From NCBI GenBank assembly GCA_004297935.1, contig SCRE01000021.1:1-64000 (forward strand): 64,000 bases of DNA, written 5' to 3'. Of the stretch, positions 27,580 through 37,568 are shown piece by piece (the first letter of the stretch is position 1; every line of letters starts with the position of its first letter). A model generated the notes under the pieces. It was not told the origin of the DNA and ran no database searches. It saw only the letters and a list, made by a program, of their open reading frames with translations. The translations under genes were made by a program, and so were the position numbers. Source of the stretch: Microbacteriaceae bacterium. Lineage in GTDB: Bacteria > Actinomycetota > Actinomycetes > Actinomycetales > Microbacteriaceae.

Positions 27580-30500
27580 TTACCAGCCGCGCTCTTGTTC
27601 TTCTTCGACCGCGCTCCGTCGTCGATAGTCGAGACTCGAAACGAGCTTCCGCCCCCACGACTTCACTGCTGTAGATTGCCCAGGCACAGCAATCCATCCC
27701 TTCACCTGGACAATCTGTGATGCGATCCGATCGGATTCATTTCCCGACCAGAATCCACTTATGAACTGTCCCACGAGGTATGAAGGGACTCGCTCATCGT
27801 CACCGAATTCCTCGATCAGATAGCAGGCGATTGGACTCAGCTCCGCTCCATCCGGCTTCGTGACGTTAGCTAGGACCCGCGCTCGTTCGACGCTTGACCC
27901 AACCCAACGTTTGGCAATGCCCACGGTTGCAGCGGTCCCAAGCCACTCTCGCACCGAGAAAGACAACCTCCACTCACCACGCCCAAGTCGATCCATGAGT
28001 TCAGTCCAGCCATCGTCGCCTGCGAGGTGTACGGCGTCCTGAAGCAGTTTGCCGTCTTCGGTACCGGACAAGGTAAGAGCACCCGCTTCGACCAGATCAG
28101 CGATGAGCCGGACGACTTCGAGCGGTTCCTGCTCAAGATGACGACGCACCAGGACGGACCAGTCCCAGCTCTGCTGCCGGACATCTGGGTAATCGCGCCG
28201 TCGAACTACGAGATCTGAAATCGCGGGATCGAGATCAGGCATGGGTTCGGGCCTCTGAAAGACCTGCATTGCTGCGAAGTCGACTGCGGCGTTGTAATCG
28301 GCCTGTGATTCAATGCGAACGGACCAGTCTCGCAAAAAGCGAGCGGCGTCTGCCTGGTCAGCATCACGCGTCCAGCCGAACAGGACCCTCGCCCCCTCAT
28401 GAACCGTAACCTGGCCTATCAGTTGGTCCACTCGCACAGCGGCCGCGACGGTCCGAGGGCCTCTGACGGAGTACTGCAGTGTAATGGCAGGTGGAAGGTC
28501 GGCGTCGTCCAGATACCGATCGAAGGCGCTCGAATCGCCTTCGTCAACAAGCGCGTGAAGAAATCCGACCAGTGCTTCACCGTTAGACGTCCCCGCAAAC
28601 GGCGAGAGAATGGCAAGACCCTTACTAAAGTCAATCCCGACGCGACGAATTGCGCATCCGAACGCGTATGCTGCCGGAACCCCCGCGGTCGATTCAAGGA
28701 GTCGCACAAGCGGGTCCGCCGGACCGTCGGTCTCTATGAGTCGTGCAGCCTCTGCCAGCTCCTTGACTAGTCCTTCTAGCTCCCTATCCCATGTCTTTGT
28801 GCCAGCGAGTACTGCCAGACGGTCCTCAGGACTTTCGTCAGGAAGGAATGCCTCGAACGCTTCGAGCGCCGCCGGGCGCCCATCCTGTACGTCAACCCGT
28901 TCGAAGAGCGAGCGAAGCCCTTCCACTTCCAGCCGTGTCTTCGCCATCACGTCGGGGGAGAGCTGTGCCACCGTCTCGCCAAGATGATCGCGGACCGCCG
29001 GGCTCTCAAGCAATCCATGCAGTGGTTCGATGAGACGAGCGGTTGCTTCCTTGGAGATAACATCATCCGGGTCGGTCGTAAGTGCCGCGAGCAGGTCAAT
29101 TGCGGAGTTCTGGTAGGCCCAAACTTCGGGCCACGTTGCGGGTCTACCTCGCGGCTCAACGACGACACCACCTTGAACCTCACCTGAAACCATGATGGAC
29201 TCGCCGACTTCGAGCGCCCTACTCGCGCCCCGCACTGACAGCAGCCGAACCCGCGGGTCGGTGGACTCAACCGATCTTCTCAAGTAGGCCATACGTACGT
29301 CAGGCGCCGCAGCGGTACCCGGCAGCATCACCCCAAAGAACTCAGTCCACGTGCCCGACGCATTGTTGCTATACGTCTCGTTCTCAGCCACCGCCAGACG
29401 AAGAAGGGCTTCCGCAGCGATAACGAAGGTTTTGGAGTGCCAGGCAAGCTTTTCTAGTGCCCATACGAGGTCACGGCGTATTCCGCGTGCATGTACTAGA
29501 TCGTCCTCGGATGCAGCCTCAATCAGTAAAGCAAGGCGATCAGCTACCGCTTCGGGTGCAAGGACCGCAAAGTGCGGCAAAAGGGCCGAGTTACTGTTCT
29601 CGGCTATCGACTCAAGAGTTGCCAGCGGGCCACCATCCGCGAGCGCCGTAGCCATGGCAGAGCTTGCGGCGTCGAGCTCCCCGATCTCGGCTGCCCTTCG
29701 AAACAGCCTTTCAGTGAAGTCGAGATCGAGCAACGGAAGCAAGTCGGCCACTACTTTGGGCCCAAACTCGTCCCACGCCTTTGTCGCTAGATAGACTGCC
29801 ACCGGATACGGAGCCACGCTCCGGAACCGACCCTGCTTCGACAGCAGCTCGCGTCGACTCAGCTCTCCAGCAGCCGCCTTCAGATCATCGACCGGAATCC
29901 CCAGCCCCTGGGCGATGATCTCGATCTCCGCCGCCGGCTCGCCGTCAAACCCAACTCGGCTAAAGAGCGCCAATGCGCAGCTAGCTAAAAAAAGCTGTCC
30001 CTCCGGGAGGTGATCAGTAAAGAACGCCCGGAGGTCGTCCTCCGTAACCATGCCTCCCGCGGATCCTGCGCCTCCGTTAACTGCGACTTGCGCGAGCCTG
30101 AGAGCGTAATCAATGTTGCCAGCGGCAATCTGTACTACAACGCGTTCAGCCTCGGGACTCAAGGCTGGATGGTTTGCCCGTAGGAGTTCCTCCATCGCCT
30201 CATCGCTGAACACGCGAAGGCCGATCATGGGTGTGCGAGTACTAATGCCGCCTGGCTCTCCGATGGTCACAAGGCGGATTGCCGTACCGACCGACAGAGC
30301 CTGTGCGTAGATCTCGTGTTGTTTGCGGTCGCACTCGTCGACAACGATGACCGCTGCGCGCTTAAGAGATTGAAGCTGAGTGACGTTGGTAATCGGGAAA
30401 CTGTCAGCAGCCCCCGAGTAGACGACAATCGCTTCGTACGGCTGGCCCCGAAGCGCTTCGAGAACCAGACGAGTCTTGCCGAGGCCGCTCACCCCGTCTA

Positions 30501-31155
30501 CATGAATGTCGACCTGCGTACCATCCGCAAGTGTTATGCGAAGCTCGCTAATCTGGCGGTCACGTTCGGGCGAGGAGACCCATGAAGTCGCGTGGCGGGT
30601 GGATTGGGCCCACTGATCAAAGGCCTGGCCGATGATCCCGGTGCTCCGAAGCAGGGGGCTCACCGCAAGTGCCGGAAACTCCTCGATCCATCGGGCGAGC
30701 GCGTCGGCAGCAATCACCTCGACGCGAGATGTGCCGTCCGGGATGCCCAAGCCGTCGAATGCTTCAACAAGCTTCGCGCGGCGATCGGCGAGTTTCTTGG
30801 ATGTGAGCGAAGCTCCCAGAACAAGCCGATACGAACCTCCTGCTCGAAGAATCTCGATCGCCCACGTTGCGCCTTCGAGTTCCTTCTTGCACTTGGCGGG
30901 CTGGAGATCTCCCGCCTTGAATTGCCAGGCGCTGTCGCCTGCCGGGAGCCACGCCGTTCCTTCGGCGTCGCGAAGACCAGCGTCGACCCCGCCGTCACCC
31001 ACATTCTCGAGATAAGTAGTCTCGAGAGTTGTCCCTACCATGTTGTGGGCGGCAGTCTCCGTTGCAAGAAGGCGGCCAACAAACTGACCAAAGTTCGCCC
31101 CACCGAGCGCGGCAACCTGCGCGGGATCAACTGAAAATGGGCCAAAGTCCGGCAT
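27580..31155 (-). CDS. nuclease-STAND NTPase defence protein, last gene of the type I restriction operon
   Basis: The 1191-residue protein has three parts. Residues about 15-160 look like a Mrr/PD-(D/E)XK nuclease, with GDGGVDAGL (53-61) and the WQFKAGD core (77-83). Residues about 200-450 are a STAND/AAA-type NTPase with Walker A GVSGLGKTR (221-229) and Walker B VIVVDECD (269-276). The remaining roughly 700 residues are helical and repeat-like, the usual sensor region. This matches the general plan of antiviral STAND proteins (Avs group): sensor, NTPase switch, nuclease effector. Its ATG is 2 bp from the hsdR stop, so it is a true operon member. No close named family is recognised. Confidence 0.75.
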   Translation of the reverse strand: MPDFGPFSVDPAQVAALGGANFGQFVGRLLATETAAHNMVGTTLETTYLENVGDGGVDAGLRDAEGTAWLPAGDSAWQFKAGDLQPAKCKKELEGATWAIEILRAGGSYRLVLGASLTSKKLADRRAKLVEAFDGLGIPDGTSRVEVIAADALARWIEEFPALAVSPLLRSTGIIGQAFDQWAQSTRHATSWVSSPERDRQISELRITLADGTQVDIHVDGVSGLGKTRLVLEALRGQPYEAIVVYSGAADSFPITNVTQLQSLKRAAVIVVDECDRKQHEIYAQALSVGTAIRLVTIGEPGGISTRTPMIGLRVFSDEAMEELLRANHPALSPEAERVVVQIAAGNIDYALRLAQVAVNGGAGSAGGMVTEDDLRAFFTDHLPEGQLFLASCALALFSRVGFDGEPAAEIEIIAQGLGIPVDDLKAAAGELSRRELLSKQGRFRSVAPYPVAVYLATKAWDEFGPKVVADLLPLLDLDFTERLFRRAAEIGELDAASSAMATALADGGPLATLESIAENSNSALLPHFAVLAPEAVADRLALLIEAASEDDLVHARGIRRDLVWALEKLAWHSKTFVIAAEALLRLAVAENETYSNNASGTWTEFFGVMLPGTAAAPDVRMAYLRRSVESTDPRVRLLSVRGASRALEVGESIMVSGEVQGGVVVEPRGRPATWPEVWAYQNSAIDLLAALTTDPDDVISKEATARLIEPLHGLLESPAVRDHLGETVAQLSPDVMAKTRLEVEGLRSLFERVDVQDGRPAALEAFEAFLPDESPEDRLAVLAGTKTWDRELEGLVKELAEAARLIETDGPADPLVRLLESTAGVPAAYAFGCAIRRVGIDFSKGLAILSPFAGTSNGEALVGFLHALVDEGDSSAFDRYLDDADLPPAITLQYSVRGPRTVAAAVRVDQLIGQVTVHEGARVLFGWTRDADQADAARFLRDWSVRIESQADYNAAVDFAAMQVFQRPEPMPDLDPAISDLVVRRRDYPDVRQQSWDWSVLVRRHLEQEPLEVVRLIADLVEAGALTLSGTEDGKLLQDAVHLAGDDGWTELMDRLGRGEWRLSFSVREWLGTAATVGIAKRWVGSSVERARVLANVTKPDGAELSPIACYLIEEFGDDERVPSYLVGQFISGFWSGNESDRIASQIVQVKGWIAVPGQSTAVKSWGRKLVSSLDYRRRSAVEEEQERGW

Positions 31156-31157
31156 GA

Positions 31158-34100
31158 TTAGCCTTTCCCGTCCGAGCTCAATCCGAAGAAGCGTTCGAAG
31201 AACGCTCCAAGCTTCTCGATGACGCGTTGCTTCTTCTCGCCGTGGCTACCACCTGGTGAGAACCGTGATGTAGGTGGCAGGACTTTGGTGATCGCGGTGC
31301 CGCCCGTGCGGATAACTCCATCACGGAACGCTCCTTCGATGAACGCTCGGGTCTCGTCTGGTCGGAGGTTCTCGTTGGCGATGATCTCCTCGAGTTCAGC
31401 CTCGCGGCGCGCCGCCACGAATCGGTTCCACTCCTCATCGATTTCGCCATTGACCGACACGCGGTCCACGAAGTCCTCGATAAGGTCCTTCTTGTTGCGA
31501 AGAGACGGGCTGGAGTCAACAGCTCGGGTGATTTCCGCGCGGATCTCTTTGTCGTCGCCGTCGCCACGTTCTTTGCGGTGCTTGTCGACGAGCATCAGGA
31601 TGTAGTCGACGTTGATCTCAACCTGTTTGATGAGTTCGATCTCGAAGACGATGTCCTCGTTGATCCGCTCCTTCTCAGCGGTCTTGTCTTTGCGGAACTC
31701 GGCGTAGAGGTCGAGGTAGACACTGCGGTAGTCCTGCATCTGCCGTTCGGTGAGGACCTCATTACCTTCGAAGTCGTCGAATGAGGCCAGGATGTTCTGC
31801 AGCCGCAGGATCGCACCCAGCAGTTGGATAAAGTCCTTCTGCGCCGTCTCGCCGATGATCGGCTGCCCGAGCGGGAACTGGGCGAGAAGCAGGGTGACCC
31901 GCTCTTCGTAGTCGGCGTAGTAGTCGCCGTACTGCTTGAGGAGGACGATGCCGCGGGCGTCCTTGTTGCCAAACAGGGCGATGGCGTCGTTGGTCTGCTG
32001 TTCCAGGTCGCGGAAGCTGACGATATTGCCATACGTCTTCACCGAGTTGAGGATGCGGTTGGTGCGCGAGTAGGCCTGAAGCAGCCCGTGGGAGCGCAAG
32101 TTCTTGTCCACCCAGAGCGTGTTCAATGTGGTGGCGTCGAAGCCGGTGAGGAACATGTTGACCACGATCGCGAGGTCCACTTCGCGGTTCTTGAGCCGCA
32201 GGGAGAGGTCCTTGTAGTAGTTCTGGAATTTGTCGGCCGAGGTGTCGTAGCTGGTGCCGAACAGGTCGTTGTAGTTCTGGATCGCATCCTCGAGGAACTC
32301 CCGCGACGACGCATCAAGCGTCGATGTATCGAAGGCCTCCTCGTCCAGGTAGTCGTCACCTTCGGCCTCGTTGGCGGCGAAGGAGTATATGAGTGCGACC
32401 TTCAACCGTTGCGCTTCGGGCAGATCCTGCTGCGCGAGGGCGAACGCGTTGTAGTAGCGCTTGGCGGCGTCGATGGAGGCTGTGGCGAAGATCGAGTTGA
32501 AGCCGTTGACCCGTGTGCTGGCCTTGACCTCGCTGACACGGTTCTTGCCACCGGCGATGGCTTCGACGTTAGCGACTCGGGTGTGGGCGTAGTAGTTGAT
32601 CCTGCGGGTCTTCTGATCGAAATGCTCCAGAACGTACGCGACGATCTGCCGAATCCGCTCCGGATCCAGCAGGGCCCTCTCGGTATCGATCGCCGATACC
32701 TGCTTATCGGTGAGCCCTTCGGGCAGCTTGATGGTGTTGACGTAATCGACCCGAAACGGCAGCACGTTCTTGTCGTTGATCGCGTCCTTGATCGTGTAGG
32801 TGTGCAACTTGTCGCCGAACGCTTGCGCAGTGGTCTTCAGCTGCGGGTTACCGGCAGTGCCGGCATTCTCGGCGAAGATCGGCGTGCCCGTGAAGCCGAA
32901 CAGGTTGTATCGCTTGAAGGCTTTGGTGATTGCGGTGTGCATGTCACCGAACTGGGAGCGGTGGCACTCGTCGAAGATCAGCACGACGTGGCCGTCGTAG
33001 ATCGCGTGCCCCTTGTTGCCGCTAATGAACGTCGAGAGCTTCTGGATCGTCGTGATGATGATCCTCGACTCGGAATCCTCCAACTGACGCTTCAACACCG
33101 CAGTGGACGTGTTCGAGTTCGCGGCACCCTTCTCAAACTTGTCGTACTCCCGCATGGTCTGGTAGTCGAGGTCCTTACGGTCCACGACGAACAGCACCTT
33201 GGAAACGCTCGGCAGACGAGAGGCCAACTGGGCGGTCTTAAATGAGGTCAGGGTCTTACCGGATCCGGTGGTGTGCCAAACGTAACCACCGGCGGCGATG
33301 GTGCCGAGCTGCTTGTAATTGGTCGAGATATTGATCTTCTGGAGAATCTGCTCGGTTGCGACAATCTGGTACGGGCGCATCACGAGGAGCAGCTTGTCGA
33401 CCGTGAGGACACAGTACCGGGTCAGGATCGCCAGAAGGGCGTGCTTGGCAAAGAAGGTCTTCGTGAACCCGGTCAGGTCGGTAATCGGCCTGTTCGTGGC
33501 GTCCGCCCACCAGGAGGTGAACTCGAACGAGCTGCTCGTCTTCTTGACGCGCTTGCGGCCGGCGTAGTCCTCGATGTGCTGGCGGCGGGTGGTGTTGCTG
33601 TAGTACTTCGTTAGCGTCCCGTTGCTGATCACGAACAACTGGACATAGTCGAACAGGCCGGAGCCGGCCCAGAAGCTGTCGCGTTGGTAGCGGTCGATCT
33701 GGTTGAACGCCTCCCGGATGTTCACTCCGCGACGCTTTAACTCGATGTGCACCAACGGCAACCCGTTCACGAGTACCGTGACGTCGTACCGGTTTGAATG
33801 AGCCGCACCGCCTTCGCCCTTGGCGATCTCGTACTGATTGATCACCTGCAGACGGTTGTTATGGATGTTCTTCTTATCCAGCAGCGCGATATTCTTTGTC
33901 GTGCCGTTGTCACGCTTGAGCGCATGGATGTGGTTCTCCTGGATACGCACCGTCTTCTCGACCGCCCCATCGTTGGCCCCGGTGATGTACTCGGACAACA
34001 GCCGTGCCCACTCGACATCCGAGAAGGTGACGTCGTTCAGCGCCTCGATCTGGACGCGGAGGTTCGCCAGCAGATCTGCCTCGGAATGGATCGTCAGGTA

Positions 34101-34262
34101 CTCGTACGCCTGATCCTGCAGCAGGCGAATGAACTCCTGCTCCAGCGCAGCCTCAGACTGATAGGCGCTCGAACCCACCGCGTCGGCGATGAACTCCGCG
34201 ACAACCGTGCTCTCGGCGCTAATCGCGATCGGGTCGTAGCGAACTGCTGTGGCTTCACTCAT
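31158..34262 (-). CDS. hsdR: type I restriction endonuclease subunit R
   Basis: The 1034-residue HsdR has an N-terminal PD-(D/E)XK nuclease (D160 in SNRYDVTVL, E174 and K176 in HIELK), a superfamily 2 translocase (Walker A TTGSGKT at 331-337, DECH at 431-434, GFTGTP), and the C-terminal HsdM-contact helical region. The sequence resembles the type IC (EcoR124-like) class. It translocates DNA and cuts unmodified molecules as part of the R2M2S complex. Its ATG overlaps the hsdS TGA by four bases. Confidence 0.95.
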   Translation of the reverse strand: MSEATAVRYDPIAISAESTVVAEFIADAVGSSAYQSEAALEQEFIRLLQDQAYEYLTIHSEADLLANLRVQIEALNDVTFSDVEWARLLSEYITGANDGAVEKTVRIQENHIHALKRDNGTTKNIALLDKKNIHNNRLQVINQYEIAKGEGGAAHSNRYDVTVLVNGLPLVHIELKRRGVNIREAFNQIDRYQRDSFWAGSGLFDYVQLFVISNGTLTKYYSNTTRRQHIEDYAGRKRVKKTSSSFEFTSWWADATNRPITDLTGFTKTFFAKHALLAILTRYCVLTVDKLLLVMRPYQIVATEQILQKINISTNYKQLGTIAAGGYVWHTTGSGKTLTSFKTAQLASRLPSVSKVLFVVDRKDLDYQTMREYDKFEKGAANSNTSTAVLKRQLEDSESRIIITTIQKLSTFISGNKGHAIYDGHVVLIFDECHRSQFGDMHTAITKAFKRYNLFGFTGTPIFAENAGTAGNPQLKTTAQAFGDKLHTYTIKDAINDKNVLPFRVDYVNTIKLPEGLTDKQVSAIDTERALLDPERIRQIVAYVLEHFDQKTRRINYYAHTRVANVEAIAGGKNRVSEVKASTRVNGFNSIFATASIDAAKRYYNAFALAQQDLPEAQRLKVALIYSFAANEAEGDDYLDEEAFDTSTLDASSREFLEDAIQNYNDLFGTSYDTSADKFQNYYKDLSLRLKNREVDLAIVVNMFLTGFDATTLNTLWVDKNLRSHGLLQAYSRTNRILNSVKTYGNIVSFRDLEQQTNDAIALFGNKDARGIVLLKQYGDYYADYEERVTLLLAQFPLGQPIIGETAQKDFIQLLGAILRLQNILASFDDFEGNEVLTERQMQDYRSVYLDLYAEFRKDKTAEKERINEDIVFEIELIKQVEINVDYILMLVDKHRKERGDGDDKEIRAEITRAVDSSPSLRNKKDLIEDFVDRVSVNGEIDEEWNRFVAARREAELEEIIANENLRPDETRAFIEGAFRDGVIRTGGTAITKVLPPTSRFSPGGSHGEKKQRVIEKLGAFFERFFGLSSDGKG

Positions 34263-35476
34263 GCCGCCGCCTCCTCAAAGGTGAGGAGCTTGTCACGGTA
34301 GTACTCATACTGCTTGCGCCGGGCGGCAAGCTCAGCTGGAAGGCCGATACTAAGGTCGTTCACGAGAGCTTCGAATTTGTCGAGGATCGAGACGACACGG
34401 TGCTGGTCATCGAGCATCGGCACAGGGAGTCGGAGTCCCGTGACTTGGCCCTTGCTTAGGTGGGTTTGGTCGACGCCGTTGTCGTGCATCAAAAGGCCCG
34501 GGTTTCGATCCAAGACGTGGAAAAGAAACTTCGGATCTACCCTCTGCGGATCCTTAACTCGAAGCCTCGCCACTCGTTGATTGATGGCATAACCATTGTC
34601 TCGGTCCACGAAGAACGTCCTCGCGAGGGCACGTCCGTTCGGCAGATCACTCAACACGAGGGCGGTGTCGCCCTTGCTCGCTGGCGTCTGAACGTCTTCT
34701 AGTCGCACAAATCTGTTCGCTTCACCGTTACGTGAAATGAATCTCGCAGTAATCATCGGCACATCACCGTCGGGATGGGCCAATCGCTCATGAGCTTTGC
34801 CATTCACGTATTCTGCGACATCGCCAAGCGTTGCCCACTCGATATCTAGGTCGAATGAGAGCAGACCATTCCGGTAGTGGGCGTACTGAGCCCGCCGAGC
34901 CTCCAGCTCCGCCTCCAGCTCCGCCTCCAGCTCCGCCTCCAGCGAAGTGAACTGATCCAATATTCGTACGATCTCACGCTGGACCTCGAGAGGTGGGACG
35001 GGGATTCGATAAGCTCGCACGCGACTATCCGGGATTGACGGGTAGTTGCCCGCAACTTGATTCACCTCGATGTACTGACGGAATGTGTCCGTGCCAAGGA
35101 CGTGCGCGAGGAAATTTGTAAGCAAGACCGAGCCGTCCGGCCGGAGCACGCAGTAGCCGGTACTGGCGATCTGGCCATCGTACTCAACCGGTATCACAGC
35201 CCAACGCATCTGTGTGGGACGCGTGGTTGCGAAGATGACGTCTCCGGCGCGGATGATTTGTTGAGCGCGACTGGGCGCGTTGTCCGCCGTGATGGTTGCT
35301 GTGTCGCCGATCCTGCGTGTCACGCGATCCACGGCAGCGAGGTCGATGTACTGGAACTCATCTTCACGAACGTTGGTCCACTTGATATTCAAGCTCTTGG
35401 TCGTGACGTCGCCAACGGTCATGAACTCAACACCGTTCGGGCAAAGCTCGGCGATCAACTCGTCGATGCGACTCAT
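34259..35476 (-). CDS. hsdS: type I restriction-modification specificity subunit S
   Basis: The 405-residue protein has two target-recognition domains, each followed by a coiled-coil conserved region (VPPLEVQREIVRILDQF and VPMLDDQHRVVSILDKF). The first conserved helix carries LEAELEAELEAELEARR, encoded by a 12-bp tandem repeat. In EcoR124-type HsdS, tetrapeptide repeat number in this position sets the spacer length of the bipartite target. ATG 35476 (MSRIDELI) is chosen; the frame is open nine residues further. It overlaps both the HEPN-like gene and hsdR by four bases. Confidence 0.93.
   Translation of the reverse strand: MSRIDELIAELCPNGVEFMTVGDVTTKSLNIKWTNVREDEFQYIDLAAVDRVTRRIGDTATITADNAPSRAQQIIRAGDVIFATTRPTQMRWAVIPVEYDGQIASTGYCVLRPDGSVLLTNFLAHVLGTDTFRQYIEVNQVAGNYPSIPDSRVRAYRIPVPPLEVQREIVRILDQFTSLEAELEAELEAELEARRAQYAHYRNGLLSFDLDIEWATLGDVAEYVNGKAHERLAHPDGDVPMITARFISRNGEANRFVRLEDVQTPASKGDTALVLSDLPNGRALARTFFVDRDNGYAINQRVARLRVKDPQRVDPKFLFHVLDRNPGLLMHDNGVDQTHLSKGQVTGLRLPVPMLDDQHRVVSILDKFEALVNDLSIGLPAELAARRKQYEYYRDKLLTFEEAAA
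34899..34942. repeat. 12-bp tandem repeat inside hsdS (3.7 copies)
   Basis: On the coding strand the unit CTGGAGGCGGAG occurs three times, followed by eight bases of a fourth. It encodes repeated Leu-Glu-Ala-Glu. Unit length is a multiple of three, so gain or loss of copies keeps the frame while changing the length of the spacer helix between the two recognition domains. Confidence 0.95.
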
Positions 35477-36003
35477 GACGTTTCTCCAATGGGCTGAAGC
35501 CATCGAAGCTGGTCCGTCACAAGATGGATCTTGAGGTTCCAGCGCATCACAAGCTCTGAAAATCTCAGTACATCTTGGCGTAGTTCTGCGAAGTCGTCAC
35601 CAAGGTGGAGATCAGATGTACCTGGTTTGATTCGCCATCCGACAACCCGTGTTCCGTGTTGCAAAGAGATCGCAGGCCAGAGACTGTGCGCGTAGGCGTC
35701 GCGCTTTGAGAGGCAGGACTCAACATTGTTGAGGTACTCGCTAACCAGCTTCCTGTCCGCTTCGTTGCTGATTGCGCCGAGCCCTTTCTTGGCTTCCTTC
35801 AAGACCTCGGATGTCCTGGTGGTGGCGATATTGCATCGCTCCGGAATCACGAGCTTTCGCGCAAGCTCCCTCATGTTTCGTTCGTTGACTGATGACAGTG
35901 CGATCACTCGTCCGAGCAGTGGGAAGAAGTCTGGGTCGTGCACGCCGAAGATCTCGGTCGGGACACCGTATTCATCCTCTGGTCCGAATCCCCGGCGCAT
36001 CAT
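35473..36003 (-). CDS. small HEPN-like protein inside the hsd operon
   Basis: The 176-residue protein is mostly helical. It contains RDAYAH (R101 to H106), an RX4H motif like the catalytic motif of HEPN RNases, preceded by a long helix with VSEYLNNVESCLSK. A related helix earlier (LLGRVIALSSVNERNMRELA) fits the other half of a HEPN bundle. Its start overlaps the hsdM stop, and its stop overlaps the hsdS start, by four bases each, so expression is tied to the restriction system. HEPN nucleases such as PrrC are known partners of type IC loci, cutting tRNA when restriction is inhibited. Function here is inferred; a structural role is possible. Confidence 0.6.
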   Translation of the reverse strand: MMRRGFGPEDEYGVPTEIFGVHDPDFFPLLGRVIALSSVNERNMRELARKLVIPERCNIATTRTSEVLKEAKKGLGAISNEADRKLVSEYLNNVESCLSKRDAYAHSLWPAISLQHGTRVVGWRIKPGTSDLHLGDDFAELRQDVLRFSELVMRWNLKIHLVTDQLRWLQPIGETS

Positions 36004-37568
36004 GAGGCGCCCTCCAGATCGGCAACGATCTCGTCGATGGAGGTGCGCAGTTCGGCCTGTCGGGCGACGATCCGTGCGATCTCGGCGTTGAGCGCGGTGA
36101 TGTCAACGACCTCGCGGGTGTCTTCCTGTTCGACATAGGAGGACACGGCGATGTTGTAGCTGTTCGCGGCAATGTCCGTGTTCGATACCAGCGTGGCGAA
36201 GTGCTGGACGTCGATGCGGTCCTCGAATGCGCTGAGGATGTTCCGCTGGTCGTCGGGGGTGAGCTTGTTCTTATTGCCGATGCGTTTGAACTGTGCGGAG
36301 GCATCGATGAAGAGTACGTCATTGGTTTTCTTCGACTTCTTGAGCACGATGATGCAGGTCGCGATGGTGGTGCCGAAGAACAGGTCCGGCGGCAGCTGGA
36401 TGACGGTGTCGACGTAGTTGTTGTCGATGAGGTACTTGCGGATCTTCTGCTCCGCACCGCCCCGGTACAGGACCCCGGGGAACTCGACGATCGCGGCCGT
36501 ACCATTCACGGCCAGCCAGCTCAGGATGTGCATGGTGAAAGCTAGGTCGGCCTTCGACTTCGGCGCCAACACGCCAGCCGGGGCAAAGCGTTCATCGTTG
36601 ATCAGCAGCGGGTTGGCGTCGCCGTCCCACTTGATCGAGTAGGGCGGGTTGGAGACGATCGCCTCAAACGGTTCATCGTCCCAGTGCTGCGGGTCGGTGA
36701 GCGTGTCACCGTGCGCGAGGTTGAACTGCTCGTAGGGCACGTCGTGCAGGAACATGTTGATGCGGGCGAGGTTATAGGTGGTCAGGTTGATCTCCTGGCC
36801 GAAGTACCCCTGCCGAACACCATTCGGGCCGAGTACCTTCTGGAACTTAAGCAGCAGCGACCCTGAGCCAACGGCCGGGTCGTAGACCTTGTTCACCGTC
36901 TTCTTACCGGCCACGGTCAGCCGGGCAAGGAGCTCGGAGACTTCCTGTGGCGTGTAGTACTCGCCACCGGACTTGCCGGCCGCCGAGGCGTACATCTGCA
37001 TCAGGTACTCGTAGGCATCACCGAATGCATCGATCTTGTGTGCGGCGAAGTTGCCCAGGTTCAGGTCACCGATGGCATCCAGCAGCTTGACGAGCTTCTC
37101 GTTGCGCTTTGCGACCGTGTTACCGAGCTTGGCAGAGTTCACATCCAGGTCATCAAATAGGCCCTTGATATCGTCCTCGCTATCGGTACCAACCGCCGAG
37201 CCCTCGATGTTCATGAAGACCCGCTCCAGGGTCTCGTTGAGGTTGTCGTCGCGCGGGGCGCGGCGGCGGACGTTCACGAACAGGTCCGAGGGCAGAATGA
37301 AGAAGCCCTTCTCCTCGACCGTGTCCTTACGGCCGAACTCAGCGTCGGCGTCGCGGAGGGTCGTGTAGTCGAAGTCGGCCTCACCGGCCTGGTGCTCACG
37401 CTCATCCAAGTAGGCGGTGAGGTTCTGGGAGATGAACCGGTAGAAGAGGATGCCGAGCACGTAGCTCTTGAAGTCCCAGCCGTCCACGCTGCCGCGCAGG
37501 TCGTTGGCGATGCGCCAGATGGTCTTGTGCAGTTCGGCGCGCTGGGCTTCTTTAGTTATTGGGGGCAT
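36000..37568 (-). CDS. hsdM: type I restriction-modification DNA methyltransferase subunit M
   Basis: The 522-residue N6-adenine methyltransferase has an N-terminal HsdM helical domain (LHKTIWRIANDLRGSVDGWDF), the S-adenosylmethionine motif DPAVGSGSLL (230-239) and the catalytic NPPY (307-310). It methylates the host target and forms M2S with HsdS. ATG 37568 follows AGGAGACCGAGGA on the minus strand. It is the first gene of a five-gene operon, with the end of an IS256 element only about 100 bp upstream. Confidence 0.95.
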   Translation of the reverse strand: MPPITKEAQRAELHKTIWRIANDLRGSVDGWDFKSYVLGILFYRFISQNLTAYLDEREHQAGEADFDYTTLRDADAEFGRKDTVEEKGFFILPSDLFVNVRRRAPRDDNLNETLERVFMNIEGSAVGTDSEDDIKGLFDDLDVNSAKLGNTVAKRNEKLVKLLDAIGDLNLGNFAAHKIDAFGDAYEYLMQMYASAAGKSGGEYYTPQEVSELLARLTVAGKKTVNKVYDPAVGSGSLLLKFQKVLGPNGVRQGYFGQEINLTTYNLARINMFLHDVPYEQFNLAHGDTLTDPQHWDDEPFEAIVSNPPYSIKWDGDANPLLINDERFAPAGVLAPKSKADLAFTMHILSWLAVNGTAAIVEFPGVLYRGGAEQKIRKYLIDNNYVDTVIQLPPDLFFGTTIATCIIVLKKSKKTNDVLFIDASAQFKRIGNKNKLTPDDQRNILSAFEDRIDVQHFATLVSNTDIAANSYNIAVSSYVEQEDTREVVDITALNAEIARIVARQAELRTSIDEIVADLEGAS

